Below are positions 25,931 to 36,700 of a DNA stretch of 64,000 bases, one piece after another (position 1 is the stretch's first letter; each line of letters starts with the position of its first letter). A program made the position numbers and the translations under genes. A model generated the notes under the pieces. The model saw only the letters and a list, made by a program, of their open reading frames with translations, was not told where the DNA came from and searched no databases. The stretch lies in assembly GCA_963422685.1 (NCBI GenBank), contig OY730442.1:2046001-2110000 (forward strand). Reading direction: 5' to 3'. The DNA is from Spongiihabitans sp963422685. Its GTDB lineage: Bacteria > Pseudomonadota > Gammaproteobacteria > Arenicellales > Poriferihabitantaceae.

Positions 25931-27154
25931 ATGCTACTGTTTATACTCTGCGCCGGTGTTTTGGTGGCACTTGTGCTGTGCTCGCTTGCACCCGCACTGT
26001 TCAATCGTAAAACTTTAAATCAAACCGATCTCGAACAAGTCAACCTTGAAATTGCCAGGCAGCGCCTGCACGCCGTCGCTGTACCGCAGCACGAAAATGC
26101 TGATGATCGATGGGAGCTTGAGGCCGCATTACTGGACGATCTTCAGGGCCCGGATTACCACCTTAGTAAAAACCGGCCCACCGGCGTATGGGCTGGAATG
26201 CTGGTGATACTGGCCATTCCTGCCATTGCAGCGGCGCTCTATGGCTGGTTAGGAGACCGCCAGTGGCAAATACAGATGGCGTTGCCCACACAATCAGAAA
26301 TTCAGGCCAATTCCGCTGCGAGTATGCAAACCCTGTTAAGCCGACTGGAGCAAGCCTTACAGGAAAATCCTGAAAGTGTAGAGGGATGGACGGCAGCGGC
26401 ACAAGCCTATACGGCCACAGGGCAATACCAGGCAGCCGAGCGCGCGTATGCAAGAGTCCATGCTCTGGCCGGTGATGACGCCCATATTCTCACCGCATGG
26501 GCCGAGGCCGGTCTGAGGGCAAATGGCAACCAATACGATCAACGTATTGCGGCCAGAATCGAGCGTGCGCTTGAACTGGACCCGGCCCGGCCGGGGGCCC
26601 TGTGGATGGCGGCGATGGGCCAAAACAGCATGGGCAACACCGAGCAGGCCCTGGACTATCTGATGCGTCTGCGCTCCATGCTTGCCAACGACCCTGAAGC
26701 AATGCAGCGGGTGGACAATATGATCCAGACAGTGCGCAGCCAGGCGCCAGAGTTGAATCCGCAGCAACTAGGCACAAACACCTTGGACGAACCGGTTCCC
26801 ACTGCGACCAGAACCATCCGGGTCGCCGTTTCCCTCAAGCCCGCACTGCAAAACCAGGTGCGCCCGGAAGACAGCGTATTTGTGTTTGCACGGGCGCCGG
26901 ATGGCCCGCCGTTTCCATTAGCGGCGGTACGCCTGACCGCTGCGGCACTACCGGCTGTGGTATTGCTTGATAATTCCAGCGCCATGATGCCGGGAAAGAA
27001 TATCACCAGTGTAGAGCAAGTGGCCGTCACAGCACGCATATCGAAGAGTGGCAGCCCGACGGCCCGGCCCGGAGATCTGACCAGTGGCGCGGTTATGGTG
27101 ACAACCACGGACAACTCCTCGTTGAACCTGAGCATAGATCAAACAGTAGAGTAG
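25931..27154 (+). CDS. ccmI: Cytochrome c biogenesis protein CcmI (CycH)
   Basis: Apocytochrome c chaperone that passes substrates to the CcmF/H ligation complex. The ATG at 25931 gives 407 residues: span 1 (LLFILCAGVLVALVLCSLAP), a cytoplasmic loop, span 2 (WAGMLVILAIPAIAAALYGW), then periplasmic TPR repeats (LEQALQENPESVEGWTAAA; LELDPARPGALWMAAMG) and a C-terminal beta-rich domain. This two-span plus TPR plan is the CcmI plan. The open frame runs back to 25754 inside ccmF, but that extension has no similarity. The gap from ccmF is 94 bases, too short for ccmG and ccmH, which normally lie here. Confidence 0.88.
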   Translation: MLLFILCAGVLVALVLCSLAPALFNRKTLNQTDLEQVNLEIARQRLHAVAVPQHENADDRWELEAALLDDLQGPDYHLSKNRPTGVWAGMLVILAIPAIAAALYGWLGDRQWQIQMALPTQSEIQANSAASMQTLLSRLEQALQENPESVEGWTAAAQAYTATGQYQAAERAYARVHALAGDDAHILTAWAEAGLRANGNQYDQRIAARIERALELDPARPGALWMAAMGQNSMGNTEQALDYLMRLRSMLANDPEAMQRVDNMIQTVRSQAPELNPQQLGTNTLDEPVPTATRTIRVAVSLKPALQNQVRPEDSVFVFARAPDGPPFPLAAVRLTAAALPAVVLLDNSSAMMPGKNITSVEQVAVTARISKSGSPTARPGDLTSGAVMVTTTDNSSLNLSIDQTVE

Positions 27155-27305
27155 GGCTTGAGATCTTACGGAGTGCCACTATTCACCAGGATTTTTTGGT
27201 GAGTGCAGACCAGCACCACTCACAAAATCAAAGTGTACATGAACATGGGGATTCGCATTCGGAGCCCGCTCCGCAGGCGATGCTTTGAATAAATCCATCT
27301 TGGCC

Positions 27306-28516
27306 CTATCAGGCTGTTGATTTTTCTTTTGGAACATTGGGATAGATACACGGTATAAATCGATAATATTTTGAGGGGGGGGGCGTCATGCGCGGCGAAG
27401 AGGTTTTTCAAGCATCACTTTGCACAACAGTCAGGTCGGGATCGTTTATACCGGTTCATCACCCGTTACGCAGGATACGCGAACTTGTCGATCAAGCGAT
27501 GCTGGGTTTAACCGGGGCCCTTTGCCCCCATTTATTCCGACAAAGGGCGGGAATTCATCCCGCCTGAACGGTTCATTTGAGCTCAGCTCCTGCAGGTTTT
27601 ATACCGCATTCGCAGTGAGGCGGCAATTGGTTGAACAAATTCAATACAACCTGCTTTATCGCTGGTTGGTTGGGCTTGGGATGGATGCGGAGGCTTAGAG
27701 CCATTTGACCTTCAGTCGCAATCGTGATCGGCTATTGGATCATGACATTAACCCGGAATTGTTTGAAGAAGTAGTGGAGCTTGCTCCCAGGAGAGACTGG
27801 TTATCTGACGCGCATTGCAGTGTTGATGGTAGCTTGATACCAGCGCAGAGCATTCCAAAAAAGTGATCGCCCAAAGGCTGAAGCCAGTTGGTGTCTTGGG
27901 ACGCAACGCTGAAAGGAACTTATCCGTGAAAAGCGCAGTCACCAGACCCATGAATCGGAAACGGATGGAGGCGCACTCCTGGCCCCCAAGGGTAAAAACA
28001 TGGGTCATACCGTCCTGGAAAACAGGAATGGCGTAGTAGTGGACTGGTCGGGCAGAACGGGAGGTTGCCGGGTAACAAGAAACGCGAACCAGGCGTCGAC
28101 AAGAATTACGACACCCACGATTTTGTTGCTGCGTGTTGAGCGCTGAAGATGCTCCGGCATGTTGTCCGCAACGATAATCAATCCGGAGGTTTCGCAATTG
28201 ACCCAAGAACCAGGCGAGTCAGATCAGTCGCATATTGAGTGGAAGAACCTTTAGGTTGTGGAAAGACGACAGGACTGATACGGCAGGTAAAAGTTCGGGG
28301 AATCGGCAAGGTCAATGTACTGTATAGGATGACGATGATGGGTTGGAATTTGATACGGATAAAGAATTGACAGGAGCAGCCCGCCTGACGGGCGGAAAAT
28401 CCCATGAAAAGGGTACTGAAGCGGTTTGTACAAGAAAGTTTGAAGAAAATCACGCTGATTCTTAAGATAAATCGGCAAATGCCCCGAAAATCAAAGCGAT
28501 TTTCAATAACCTGCTA
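27306..28516 (+). mobile_element. Defective IS5-type element, copy 2
   Basis: A 1,211-base direct repeat of copy 1. The only differences I found are one extra G in a G-run before the transposase ATG (nine versus eight; ATG at 27388) and one C-to-T near the right end (CAATAACC versus CAACAACC). It carries the same stops and frameshifts as copy 1. The right end lies inside the rlmD pseudogene; the left end is about 150 bases after ccmI. No target duplication is visible here or when flanks are swapped with copy 1. The 27155-27305 stretch before it holds no gene. Confidence 0.87.
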
Positions 28517-29484
28517 AAGTCGCATCTCCTTCGACTCCGACTATGTGGGTGCCTGATTGACCTATGGGGCAGGGAAAATTCCCCAGCCCCCAAAACACAA
28601 ATCCAGAATATGGTCCGTTCATTCGGCTGTAAATAGCGCACAGCCTGCCCGACCACCAGTTTATTGACTGCGGCATTAACCTGAATGAAATTCAGCGGAG
28701 CAAACTCCAGGGGCAAATCAAACTCAGGCAACTCATACTGCAAAAGCACGGCGGAAGCGGGCCACAACGGGGTCACTGTCTCAGTTCCACCGGATTGATA
28801 ATACAGGTGCAGATCAAATTCCCGGGCATAACTTGTTAGGCGGGATATGTCATCTGGATCAAGTGGTTCCAGGTGCCTGCCCACTATGCCAATATTGTTA
28901 TCTCCTGAAGCAACTTCAACCTGTGGAATGCGGTGATTGTTACGGATGCCCGCAAACATCTGGTGCAATCCGGGCAGCAAATCGGAAATTCTTTGATCCA
29001 GCGTCTTGCAACTGTGCAACGACGTTAACAAACGGCTGTTGCGCTCTCTGAAACCAACCAGAATCCCCCCTTTCTGCGGCACCAGTTTGACGCCGAGACG
29101 CACCTTGCGCCGATATTGCCAGACAGCGCCCTTGGACGGGCGGAATAATGTTATTCGCTGTGACCTTTCCTATCCGCGCGAGGTTGGCGAAAAGAACTTT
29201 TTCCTTGTACTTTAGCTGGACAGGGGGTTGCGTGTTGCAGCGCACAGCCGCTACATACACCGAAATACGCACAATCCGCGGAAACCCGTTGGTCGGACCC
29301 CTGTAAAATTATTTCTGGTATACCGACAAACCTGCCTTTGCGTTTTTTCGCGGTCGAAATCGAATCTACTGCCCCGGCAAGACCCTGTCGATAAAATACG
29401 CCCGGCCATTAACTGTAGCCACACCACAGCCAGCGCGGGTCAGATCTTCAATGGTTGTTCCGGTCAGGCCCGGGCTGTCCGCTA
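28517..29484 (-). pseudogene. rlmD: Frameshifted, truncated rlmD (rumA)
   Basis: Remnant of the 23S rRNA U1939 C5-methyltransferase. Reading leftwards it keeps, in several frames, a TRAM domain (TIEDLTRAGCGVATVNGRA, then FIDRVLPG and a stop at 29366-29368). Next come KKRKGRFVGIPEI and the iron-sulfur cysteine motif CAYFGVCSGCALQH. Then follow LKYKEKVLFANLARIGKV, YRRKVRLGVKLVPQKGG and FIQVNAAVNKLVVGQAVRYL. At least four frame changes are needed (about 29368, 29225, 29130 and 28600). The SAM-motif region is garbled, and after VGVEGDA the gene stops at IS copy 2, so the catalytic cysteine half is missing. It overlaps or abuts the exonuclease gene, suggesting a former operon. Confidence 0.85.
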
Positions 29485-30279
29485 TTAATCTGTTGTGGCA
29501 CCCGCAGCCGCATCCCAGGCATTCAGAAATTCACCGAAATGCGGCTGATCCGATGTTTTTAACAATTCCCGCACCCTGTCACATTCCCGGGCATGCACGC
29601 TTTCGGTAAAACTCCCTCGAACCAGCTCCCACCGCAAATAAACCAGATAGGTATTTAGCACATCGGTTTCACAATACTGCCGGATGGTTTCAATTTTACC
29701 GGCTTGATAAGCGGACCAAACCCCGGCACCGCTCATCCCCAACTTCCCGGGAAACCCGAGCATGACCGCGACCTGATCCAATGGCGCAGACGCACGCAAA
29801 TTGAAACTGGCCAGAACATCCATCAAATCGATATGGCGCCAGTGGTAGCGGCTTAAATAGTTATTGAATTTATACTCCCGATTATTATCGCCATTATCCC
29901 AATAACCCCGCGCCACCACATAGTTTAACAAAGACCGATAATGCAGCACCGGTAAATCAAAACCACCCCCATTCCAGCTTACGATGGTCGGAGAGTATTT
30001 GTCGATGCCGTCATAAAACCGGGTGATCAATTCTTTTTCCGAGGAGGCCGCTGTGCCCAGCGACCACACTTTCAACCGGTCGCCCGAACGCAGAACTGCG
30101 GAGATCGCCACAATCCGCTGCAAGTGCAGCGGCAGAAATTCGGAACCTCCGGTTTTCTGAACCTGCCTGGCCAACATGGCTTTGGCGATGTCATCATCAG
30201 ATAAACCATGCAGGGCATACAAGCGACTGCCAGTGGCCGTATCCGGGATGGTTTCTATATCAAATACCAGAATATTCAT
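29485..30279 (-). CDS. PolB-like 3'-5' exonuclease
   Basis: A 264-residue DnaQ-superfamily exonuclease of the predicted PolB-like group. Exo I is VFDIETIPD near the N-terminus with the metal-binding Asp/Glu pair. Exo II is VSWNGGGFDLPVL, and the C-terminal Exo III-type YCETDVLNTYLVYL supplies the last acidic residues. These enzymes remove nucleotides from 3' ends; a specific role is not established for this group. The usual neighbour is rlmD, whose remnant follows directly. The gene itself is intact, so decay has not crossed this boundary. It lies 29 bases after the LolA-like gene. Confidence 0.85.
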   Translation of the reverse strand: MNILVFDIETIPDTATGSRLYALHGLSDDDIAKAMLARQVQKTGGSEFLPLHLQRIVAISAVLRSGDRLKVWSLGTAASSEKELITRFYDGIDKYSPTIVSWNGGGFDLPVLHYRSLLNYVVARGYWDNGDNNREYKFNNYLSRYHWRHIDLMDVLASFNLRASAPLDQVAVMLGFPGKLGMSGAGVWSAYQAGKIETIRQYCETDVLNTYLVYLRWELVRGSFTESVHARECDRVRELLKTSDQPHFGEFLNAWDAAAGATTD

Positions 30280-30308
30280 GGGTCATTAATAAACCATGAA
30301 AGCGGTGC

Positions 30309-31094
30309 TTACAGGATGTTTTTTAACTTGTTATGATGAAAATCCTTATCGGTCAAACCGGTTTTGAATTGATAATCCAGCCAATTCAGGGTAGTGGATT
30401 TTCCGGTGATTTGATTGTGCATTTCCATGCTGGAAGGCCGCCAGTAATGCCCGAGATATTCCCGATAGCCGGTCATGGTCAATACTTTTAGCAAACTGTT
30501 CTTGCGGTCATAAAACTCGGTTTTTGTTACCCGGTATTTTTCTTTATCAATCCAGACAATTTGACGGGTATAACCGGAATGCGCATAGGCGGGAATCCGT
30601 TCGATAATATGGCATTGCCAGTCTCCGCAGGGTTCTTCTCCGACAAATCTGTAGGTGAATTTTTTGATCTCCTGGGAACCTAAATCTTCAAACGCGAATT
30701 CCGACCCCATAAAAGGCCCGGACTTGTTATTGGATGAAATCCTTTTAACCCGTTTTAATGCCGGCAAATACAGCCATTGATCATCCGCATCCAGTCCATG
30801 GGTAAATGTCAGCATGGCGGTTCCCTTAACATCGGCAGGATGGTCAAATATTGACAGGCTTTTATCGCCATCGCCCGCAACTTCCAGTGTGCGCACACGT
30901 ATTTTTCGGGTGCTTTCCCGGCCCTTGCGATTTCTTAAAATCATTTTCATGTCAGCGGTGAAATCACCGAACCCGGTATCGTATTGATCTGCTTCAATGG
31001 CTATGCGCAGCCCTTTTTCCTGGTCCGTTTCGGCACAAGCTGTTGAAACCATAAAACCGGCAATCATCAGAACAGACAATTTAATTTTAAACAT
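30309..31094 (-). CDS. LolA-like outer-membrane lipoprotein-sorting protein
   Basis: A 261-residue periplasmic protein with an N-terminal signal (KIKLSVLMIAGFMVSTACA; the cysteine could be a lipobox but the spacing is imperfect). It belongs to the LolA-like family typically paired with MMPL/RND transporters. Family features are the DFTADMKMILRNRKG beta strand, the hydrophobic WLYLPALKRVKRIS and SGPFMGSEFAFEDL, and a C-terminal LNWLDYQFKTGL. It probably accepts a lipid or lipoprotein from the membrane transporter and carries it across the periplasm. Its start overlaps the MMPL gene stop by eight bases, which argues for one functional unit. Confidence 0.8.
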   Translation of the reverse strand: MFKIKLSVLMIAGFMVSTACAETDQEKGLRIAIEADQYDTGFGDFTADMKMILRNRKGRESTRKIRVRTLEVAGDGDKSLSIFDHPADVKGTAMLTFTHGLDADDQWLYLPALKRVKRISSNNKSGPFMGSEFAFEDLGSQEIKKFTYRFVGEEPCGDWQCHIIERIPAYAHSGYTRQIVWIDKEKYRVTKTEFYDRKNSLLKVLTMTGYREYLGHYWRPSSMEMHNQITGKSTTLNWLDYQFKTGLTDKDFHHNKLKNIL

Positions 31095-33441
31095 CAGACA
31101 GTACCCGTTTTTCTTCGATCGTTTTCCCCGGATTTTCCCCGTCGAATTTTAACAACACCGCCGGCAGAAGCAGAAAATCCAGAATCAGCGCCAGCGCCAG
31201 CGTCAGGGCGGTAACCAGGCCCATTTCATTGTTTATCTTGAAACTTGATGTCGATAGTACCAAAAATCCGGCCACCAGGATGAGGGTGTTGACAATCAAT
31301 GCCACACCCACAGTAGAAAATGCGTAGCGAATGGCCTGCTCGGCATTCAACGATCTTTCACGCCGCGCCCGTAGATATTTGCTTAAAAAATGAACCGTAT
31401 CATCGACCACAATGCCCAATGTCATTCCGGCCACCACGGACAATGCCAGCCCCACCTGCCCGACGCTGAGCCCCCAGATTCCAAATGCCACGCCGATGGG
31501 CAGTAGATTGGGTAGCAGGCTGATCGCGCCAATTTTTAGCGAACGCAACGCAAATACGAGGACCAGAGAAATCAGCACCAGCGCCAAGGTGGTGCCAGAC
31601 AGCATACTGATAATATTGCGCATACCGATGTGTGAAAATATCACCGTGGGACTCGAACCCCTGACTTTCAGTGTCGGCGCATTCGCATCAAACCATGCCG
31701 CAATTCTGTCCTCGAAGCCAAGCACCTGGGTTGTCGACAGCGTTTTCAACTTTACCGACATTCTGGTCGCCGACTTGTCAACGTTGATTTGGTTATTAAG
31801 GTCCAGTCCATAGGGCAGCGACATCTCATAAAGCAACAAATACTGTGCTGCCAGATCTCTTTCCTGCGGTATCCGATACCAGTTTTCATCATCGCCGTGC
31901 AGATTTTTATTGAGCCGTTTAAAAACATCGGTGAGCACGTTTACGTGCAGAACTTCGTCTTGCTGCGCTAGCCATCCGGCAAATTTATCTACCCGGGTTA
32001 GATAATCGGGGTCGCTTATGCCGCCATCATTCTGACTGTCCAGAGAGAAATCAATAATATATATGCCGGTGAGATGAGCGGTGACAATATCCGTGTGACG
32101 CCGGAATTCCACAGATTGGTCAAAATACTCAACGAACACATCGTTAAGCTCGTTTTTCGCCACCATGCCGACAAAAAACACCGAAAACGCGCCTAAGGCT
32201 AAAAACAGTTTCCTGTGATGGTTGATGACAAAATCGGCTATGGCGCCGACCAGCCGCATTGGTTTGTCAACTTGTTTTTGCCCGGTTTGCTGCCCGCGTT
32301 TCAGCAGCAGAACAGACATCAGCGCGGGTAGAAACACCACACTCAATATGAAAGCATATCCGACCCCCATGGCCGTGATATTCCCAAGATCCCGGAATGG
32401 CGGCGAGTCGGAAAAATTCAAACTCAGAAAACCAATAATGGTGGTAACCGAAGTCAGAAAAATCGGCATAAAATTGATCCGCAGGCTTTCCCTGATCGCG
32501 GAATTTTTATCGGTTCCGGTGCGCACCAGCAATATCATCGTAATCAAAAAGTGAACACTGTCCGCCACCGCCAGGGTTAATATCATGGTGGGTGCGGAAA
32601 CAGACGGCCCGGTTAATTCAATCCCCATCCAGCCTGCGGTGCCCATAGCCATGATCACCGAAAAGATGACGACAAACGCGGTGGCTATGGTTGCACTTAT
32701 ACTTCTGGTGAAAACAAATATACCGAGAATAATCACCAGAAACGCCAACGGCACCAATTGAATCATGTCATTCTGACTGGCCGTGGCAAAGGCATTGTTC
32801 ATCTCCACAATGCCGGTTGCATAAATCTGAATATCCGGGTATTGCTGCGCAAACGCTGTCCTGATTTGTCTGACGTATTCGGACACTTCCGGGCCTTCCG
32901 TAGTCGGATTGATTCCGGGCAGTTCAACGGTAATATTGATGCCGGTAGCATGGCCATCGCCGGAAACGAGATTGTTTACCAACAACGGTTCGCTGGTCGC
33001 GATATGCCGGATAGCGGCAATTTCAGCCAGGGAAAGCTGCCCTGGGTGTGCAATTAAATCGCGCACTATCAAATCATCCCCTTCACTATAGGTATGTTGA
33101 AAATTCGCAATGGAATCAACCCGAATCGAATACGGGATCGTCCAGGATTGCTCGGTCAGATAAACAACCGCTTCCAGCGCTTCCCGGGTAAACACGTTTC
33201 CGCTGTCGGGCAGCAACATAAACAGGACATTGTCGTTCTTGGTATAGGTGTCCTGGAGGTTTTCAAACGCGGCCAGTTCCGGGTTTTCTTCGCTGAAGAA
33301 TACGCGGTAGTCGTTGGTAAACTTTAAAAACTGCCCGCCCCAGCCAGTGAACACAAGCAAAAGCATGCTCATGGCAAGCGCCATCCAGCGATGTTTTAAA
33401 ATGTACGCCGCGCAGGATTCGATAGTTGCGGGGATCTTCAT
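31087..33441 (-). CDS. MMPL/RND-superfamily exporter
   Basis: A 784-residue inner-membrane transporter with two repeats, each of one membrane span, a large periplasmic loop and five further spans. Repeat 2 contains GMTLGIVVDDTVHFLSKYLRA, with acidic residues in the proton-relay span; repeat 1 contains LTLAVADSVHFLI at the matching place. The plan matches predicted hydrophobe exporters that move lipids. The ATG at the complement of 33439-33441 gives KIPATIESCAAYILKHRW as the cytoplasmic start. The open frame extends 44 codons further without family features. It is co-transcribed with the LolA-like partner and divergent from gdhB. Confidence 0.85.
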   Translation of the reverse strand: MKIPATIESCAAYILKHRWMALAMSMLLLVFTGWGGQFLKFTNDYRVFFSEENPELAAFENLQDTYTKNDNVLFMLLPDSGNVFTREALEAVVYLTEQSWTIPYSIRVDSIANFQHTYSEGDDLIVRDLIAHPGQLSLAEIAAIRHIATSEPLLVNNLVSGDGHATGINITVELPGINPTTEGPEVSEYVRQIRTAFAQQYPDIQIYATGIVEMNNAFATASQNDMIQLVPLAFLVIILGIFVFTRSISATIATAFVVIFSVIMAMGTAGWMGIELTGPSVSAPTMILTLAVADSVHFLITMILLVRTGTDKNSAIRESLRINFMPIFLTSVTTIIGFLSLNFSDSPPFRDLGNITAMGVGYAFILSVVFLPALMSVLLLKRGQQTGQKQVDKPMRLVGAIADFVINHHRKLFLALGAFSVFFVGMVAKNELNDVFVEYFDQSVEFRRHTDIVTAHLTGIYIIDFSLDSQNDGGISDPDYLTRVDKFAGWLAQQDEVLHVNVLTDVFKRLNKNLHGDDENWYRIPQERDLAAQYLLLYEMSLPYGLDLNNQINVDKSATRMSVKLKTLSTTQVLGFEDRIAAWFDANAPTLKVRGSSPTVIFSHIGMRNIISMLSGTTLALVLISLVLVFALRSLKIGAISLLPNLLPIGVAFGIWGLSVGQVGLALSVVAGMTLGIVVDDTVHFLSKYLRARRERSLNAEQAIRYAFSTVGVALIVNTLILVAGFLVLSTSSFKINNEMGLVTALTLALALILDFLLLPAVLLKFDGENPGKTIEEKRVLSDV

Positions 33442-33703
33442 AGCCTGGTGACATTGGGAAAATGGTGAAAATACATAACCTTTATAGCCTTGCATAAATT
33501 TTTTATTAAAGCAATTTGAACCAATCCCGACGATTTCAGCATACGGCTCAGGCCGCATCGGCCTGGATTTCAACCCGGGATTATTTTCGGTATCTATATT
33601 TAAAGGAAGATTCTATAATTCTCATCGGATACCGCTGGATATTGTGGATATTGATACGCCTCCAGCCTGCCAGGCTGAAACTTTCGATTTGCCCGTCGGG
33701 AAT

Positions 33704-36700
33704 ATGAAAAATACTGTAACTGAAACGCTGATTTCCACGCTCGTAAAACGTGCCGCTCCCGGAATTTCGCAAAAAGACATTGATTTTCTTCGCGCGTACT
33801 ATCATCGTTTATCCGGACAGGATTTCGAAACGTCAAAAGCATCCGGCTTTCGTCATGCGGCGCTGAAACATCGCCGACTTTCCGGTTCAAGACGACCAGG
33901 CGAGACCATCGTCTCCCTCTACAATATCCCGGCGGCGCAGTACACAGCCAGCAATGACCGGCACAAAACAATAATCAATATCGTGGTTGATGATCAACCA
34001 TTCGTCATAAATTCATTATTGATGAAGCTCAATGGAATGCGAAAATCACCCACACAAACGCTGTATCCATTATTCGAGGTCATTCGCGACAAAAATGGCC
34101 AGGCAGTTTCCTATAAAAAGTCCAGCGCTGCCAGCCAGCCATCCGCAAAGAACAGGGACGGCAGCAGCACTTTTATTGAATCTTATATGCTGTTTGTTAT
34201 CGACTACACCCCGCAAAGTGAACACCTGGCCATTGCTGCGGCAATCAAAAATGTGATTTCTGAGGTTTGCGGTGTGGTAACCGACTGGAAATCCATGCGC
34301 CGGCATGTACTGGAAAATGCGGCCGCCGTGGAGTCGATGAACCAAGGCCCGGCATTCGCTGAATATGGCGAGCTGTTCCGATGGATGGCCGAGGATCATT
34401 TCGCATTTTTAGGGTATTGTGAACTCAGTGTATCGGGCACTGGCGGCAATACCGTTGTGGAACTCGATCAATCCTCATTGCTCGGAACTTTACGAACCAT
34501 TCACGAAAATAATGGCGATAAAAACGGTTCCGGGGCGGTGATGGATATTCTTCCCAAAATAGTCTTTACCAAAACCGCCCCGGTGGTGTTCACCAAAACC
34601 CGCCAGCGAGCCAATATTCATCGTTCGGCGTACATGGACTGCATTTTGTTGGATCACGGCGCAAAAAACCGGCGTGGCCGGCGCAAGGTCAGTTGCCTGC
34701 TGGGGTTTCTCGGGGGATCAACCGCGGCTCTGCCCACCTCGGATATTCCTCATTTGCGTAATAAAACCCGGCATGTACTGGAATCCAGTACGCTGCGTAA
34801 AGGCGGCTATTCCTACAAGGAATTGCGAACCGTACTGGAAACACTGCCCAGAGAAAAGCTGTTTCAGATGGATATGAAAAGCCTGTACCCATTGTGTATG
34901 ACGCTGTTGAACCAAGAAAGAAGAAAAACCCGCCTGCATTTGCATAAAAATATATGCGGTCACTATTATTCCTGTCTGGTCTATGTGCCCAGAGACTTGT
35001 TCAACAGTCAACTGCGGTCGCGCATTCAGGACTATCTGGCAGAAAAACTGCAAGCAAAAGAGGTTGAATTTGATGTCTATTTTTCCGATTCAATCCTGAC
35101 CAGAATTCATTACACCATTCATACCGACCCGGAGCCAGCGCTTGAAATTGATCCGGTTGGCCTGGAAAAATCAGTTCAACAAATATCACGAGACTGGAAT
35201 GACAACCTGTATGAGGCAGCGAACCGGATTTCTGGTCATGATCATGCCAGCACCCTGCTCGAAAAATTTCGCGACGGGTTTGGTTCGGCCTACCAGCAGG
35301 ATTTCAATATTGACAATGCCATAGCCGATACTGCTGTTTTCGAATCCTTGCAGGGCGATAATATCCACGCCGTGTTGAGCCATGCCAATAGCCCGGGCGC
35401 TGATTCCGGCCACGCCAGTTTCAAGCTGTATTGTCATGGCAGCGCCATCGCGCTTTCGGATGTGTTACCCATTCTTGAGAACATGGGCGTCAGAGTGATC
35501 GGCGGTCGGCCATACAGGATTAACACCACCCTGGGCAATCGGTACAGAATCCTGGATTTCGACATCGTTCGGCACGATGGGCAATTATTCGATTTTCAGA
35601 ATAATGCGGAAAAGTTTGAATCCACCTTTGTGAAATGCTGGGACAACCAGGTGGAGAATGATGGCTTCAATCAACTGACGCTGGTGGCCGGGCTTGGCTG
35701 GCGCCGAATCAGCCTGGTGCGCGCCTATTATCGATACCTGCGGCAAATCCGCCTGCGCTATAGTGAAAGCTATATTATCGATGCCTTGAACAAAAACCCG
35801 CCCTTGATAATCGCCATATCCAGCCTGTTTTCGGCGCAGTTTGATCCGCGCAAAAATGCGGCAGAGATTGGCAAACACACGGACCGGGTAAAGCAGTTGC
35901 TCAGCCAAGTCAGCACATTGGATGAAGAACGTATCATCCGCGCACTGCTGGACGTGATCGCTGCAACGCTGAGAACAAATTACTTTCAGCCAGCGCAGGA
36001 CGGTTCACCAAAACCTTATATCTCATTCAAATTAAATTCCGGAGCAATCCCGCGGATACCGCAGCCCATTCCCAGATTCGAGATATTTGTATACTCGCCG
36101 CGGGTCGAAGGTGTCCACCTCAGAGGCGGTATGATTGCCAGAGGCGGGTTGCGCTGGTCCGAACGCCCGGAAGATTTTCGCACTGAGGTGCTGGGGCTGG
36201 TGAAAGCCCAGCGGGTGAAAAATGCGGTAATCATACCGGTGGGATCAAAAGGCGGATTTGTTGCCAAGCAATTACCGCATACCGGGCGCGATGCCGTGCT
36301 TGACGAAGTCATTGCATGTTACAAAATATTTATCAGCAGCCTGCTGGACATCACCGATAACCTGTCCGGGTCGAAAGTCGTTCCACCCGCAAACGTCAGG
36401 CGACTGGATGGTGATGACCCCTATCTGGTTGTCGCAGCGGATAAAGGCACTGCCACGTTCTCGGATATTGCCAATGACATCTCGCAAGACTATGGTTTCT
36501 GGCTCGGCGATGCGTTTGCCTCGGGTGGGTCGGCGGGTTATGACCATAAAAAAATGGGGATCACCGCCCGCGGCGCATGGGAGTCAGTCAAGCGTCACTT
36601 CCGCGAATTGGGCAAAGACATTCAGTCCGAAGCATTTACAGTGGCTGGCATCGGCGACATGGCCGGAGATGTCTTTGGAAACGGGATGTTGTTGTCCGAG

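Noticed and set aside
27183..27202. Terminator after ccmI (TCACCA/TGGTGA)
   Set aside because: Only a six-base stem with no U-run after it; too weak to report as a feature.
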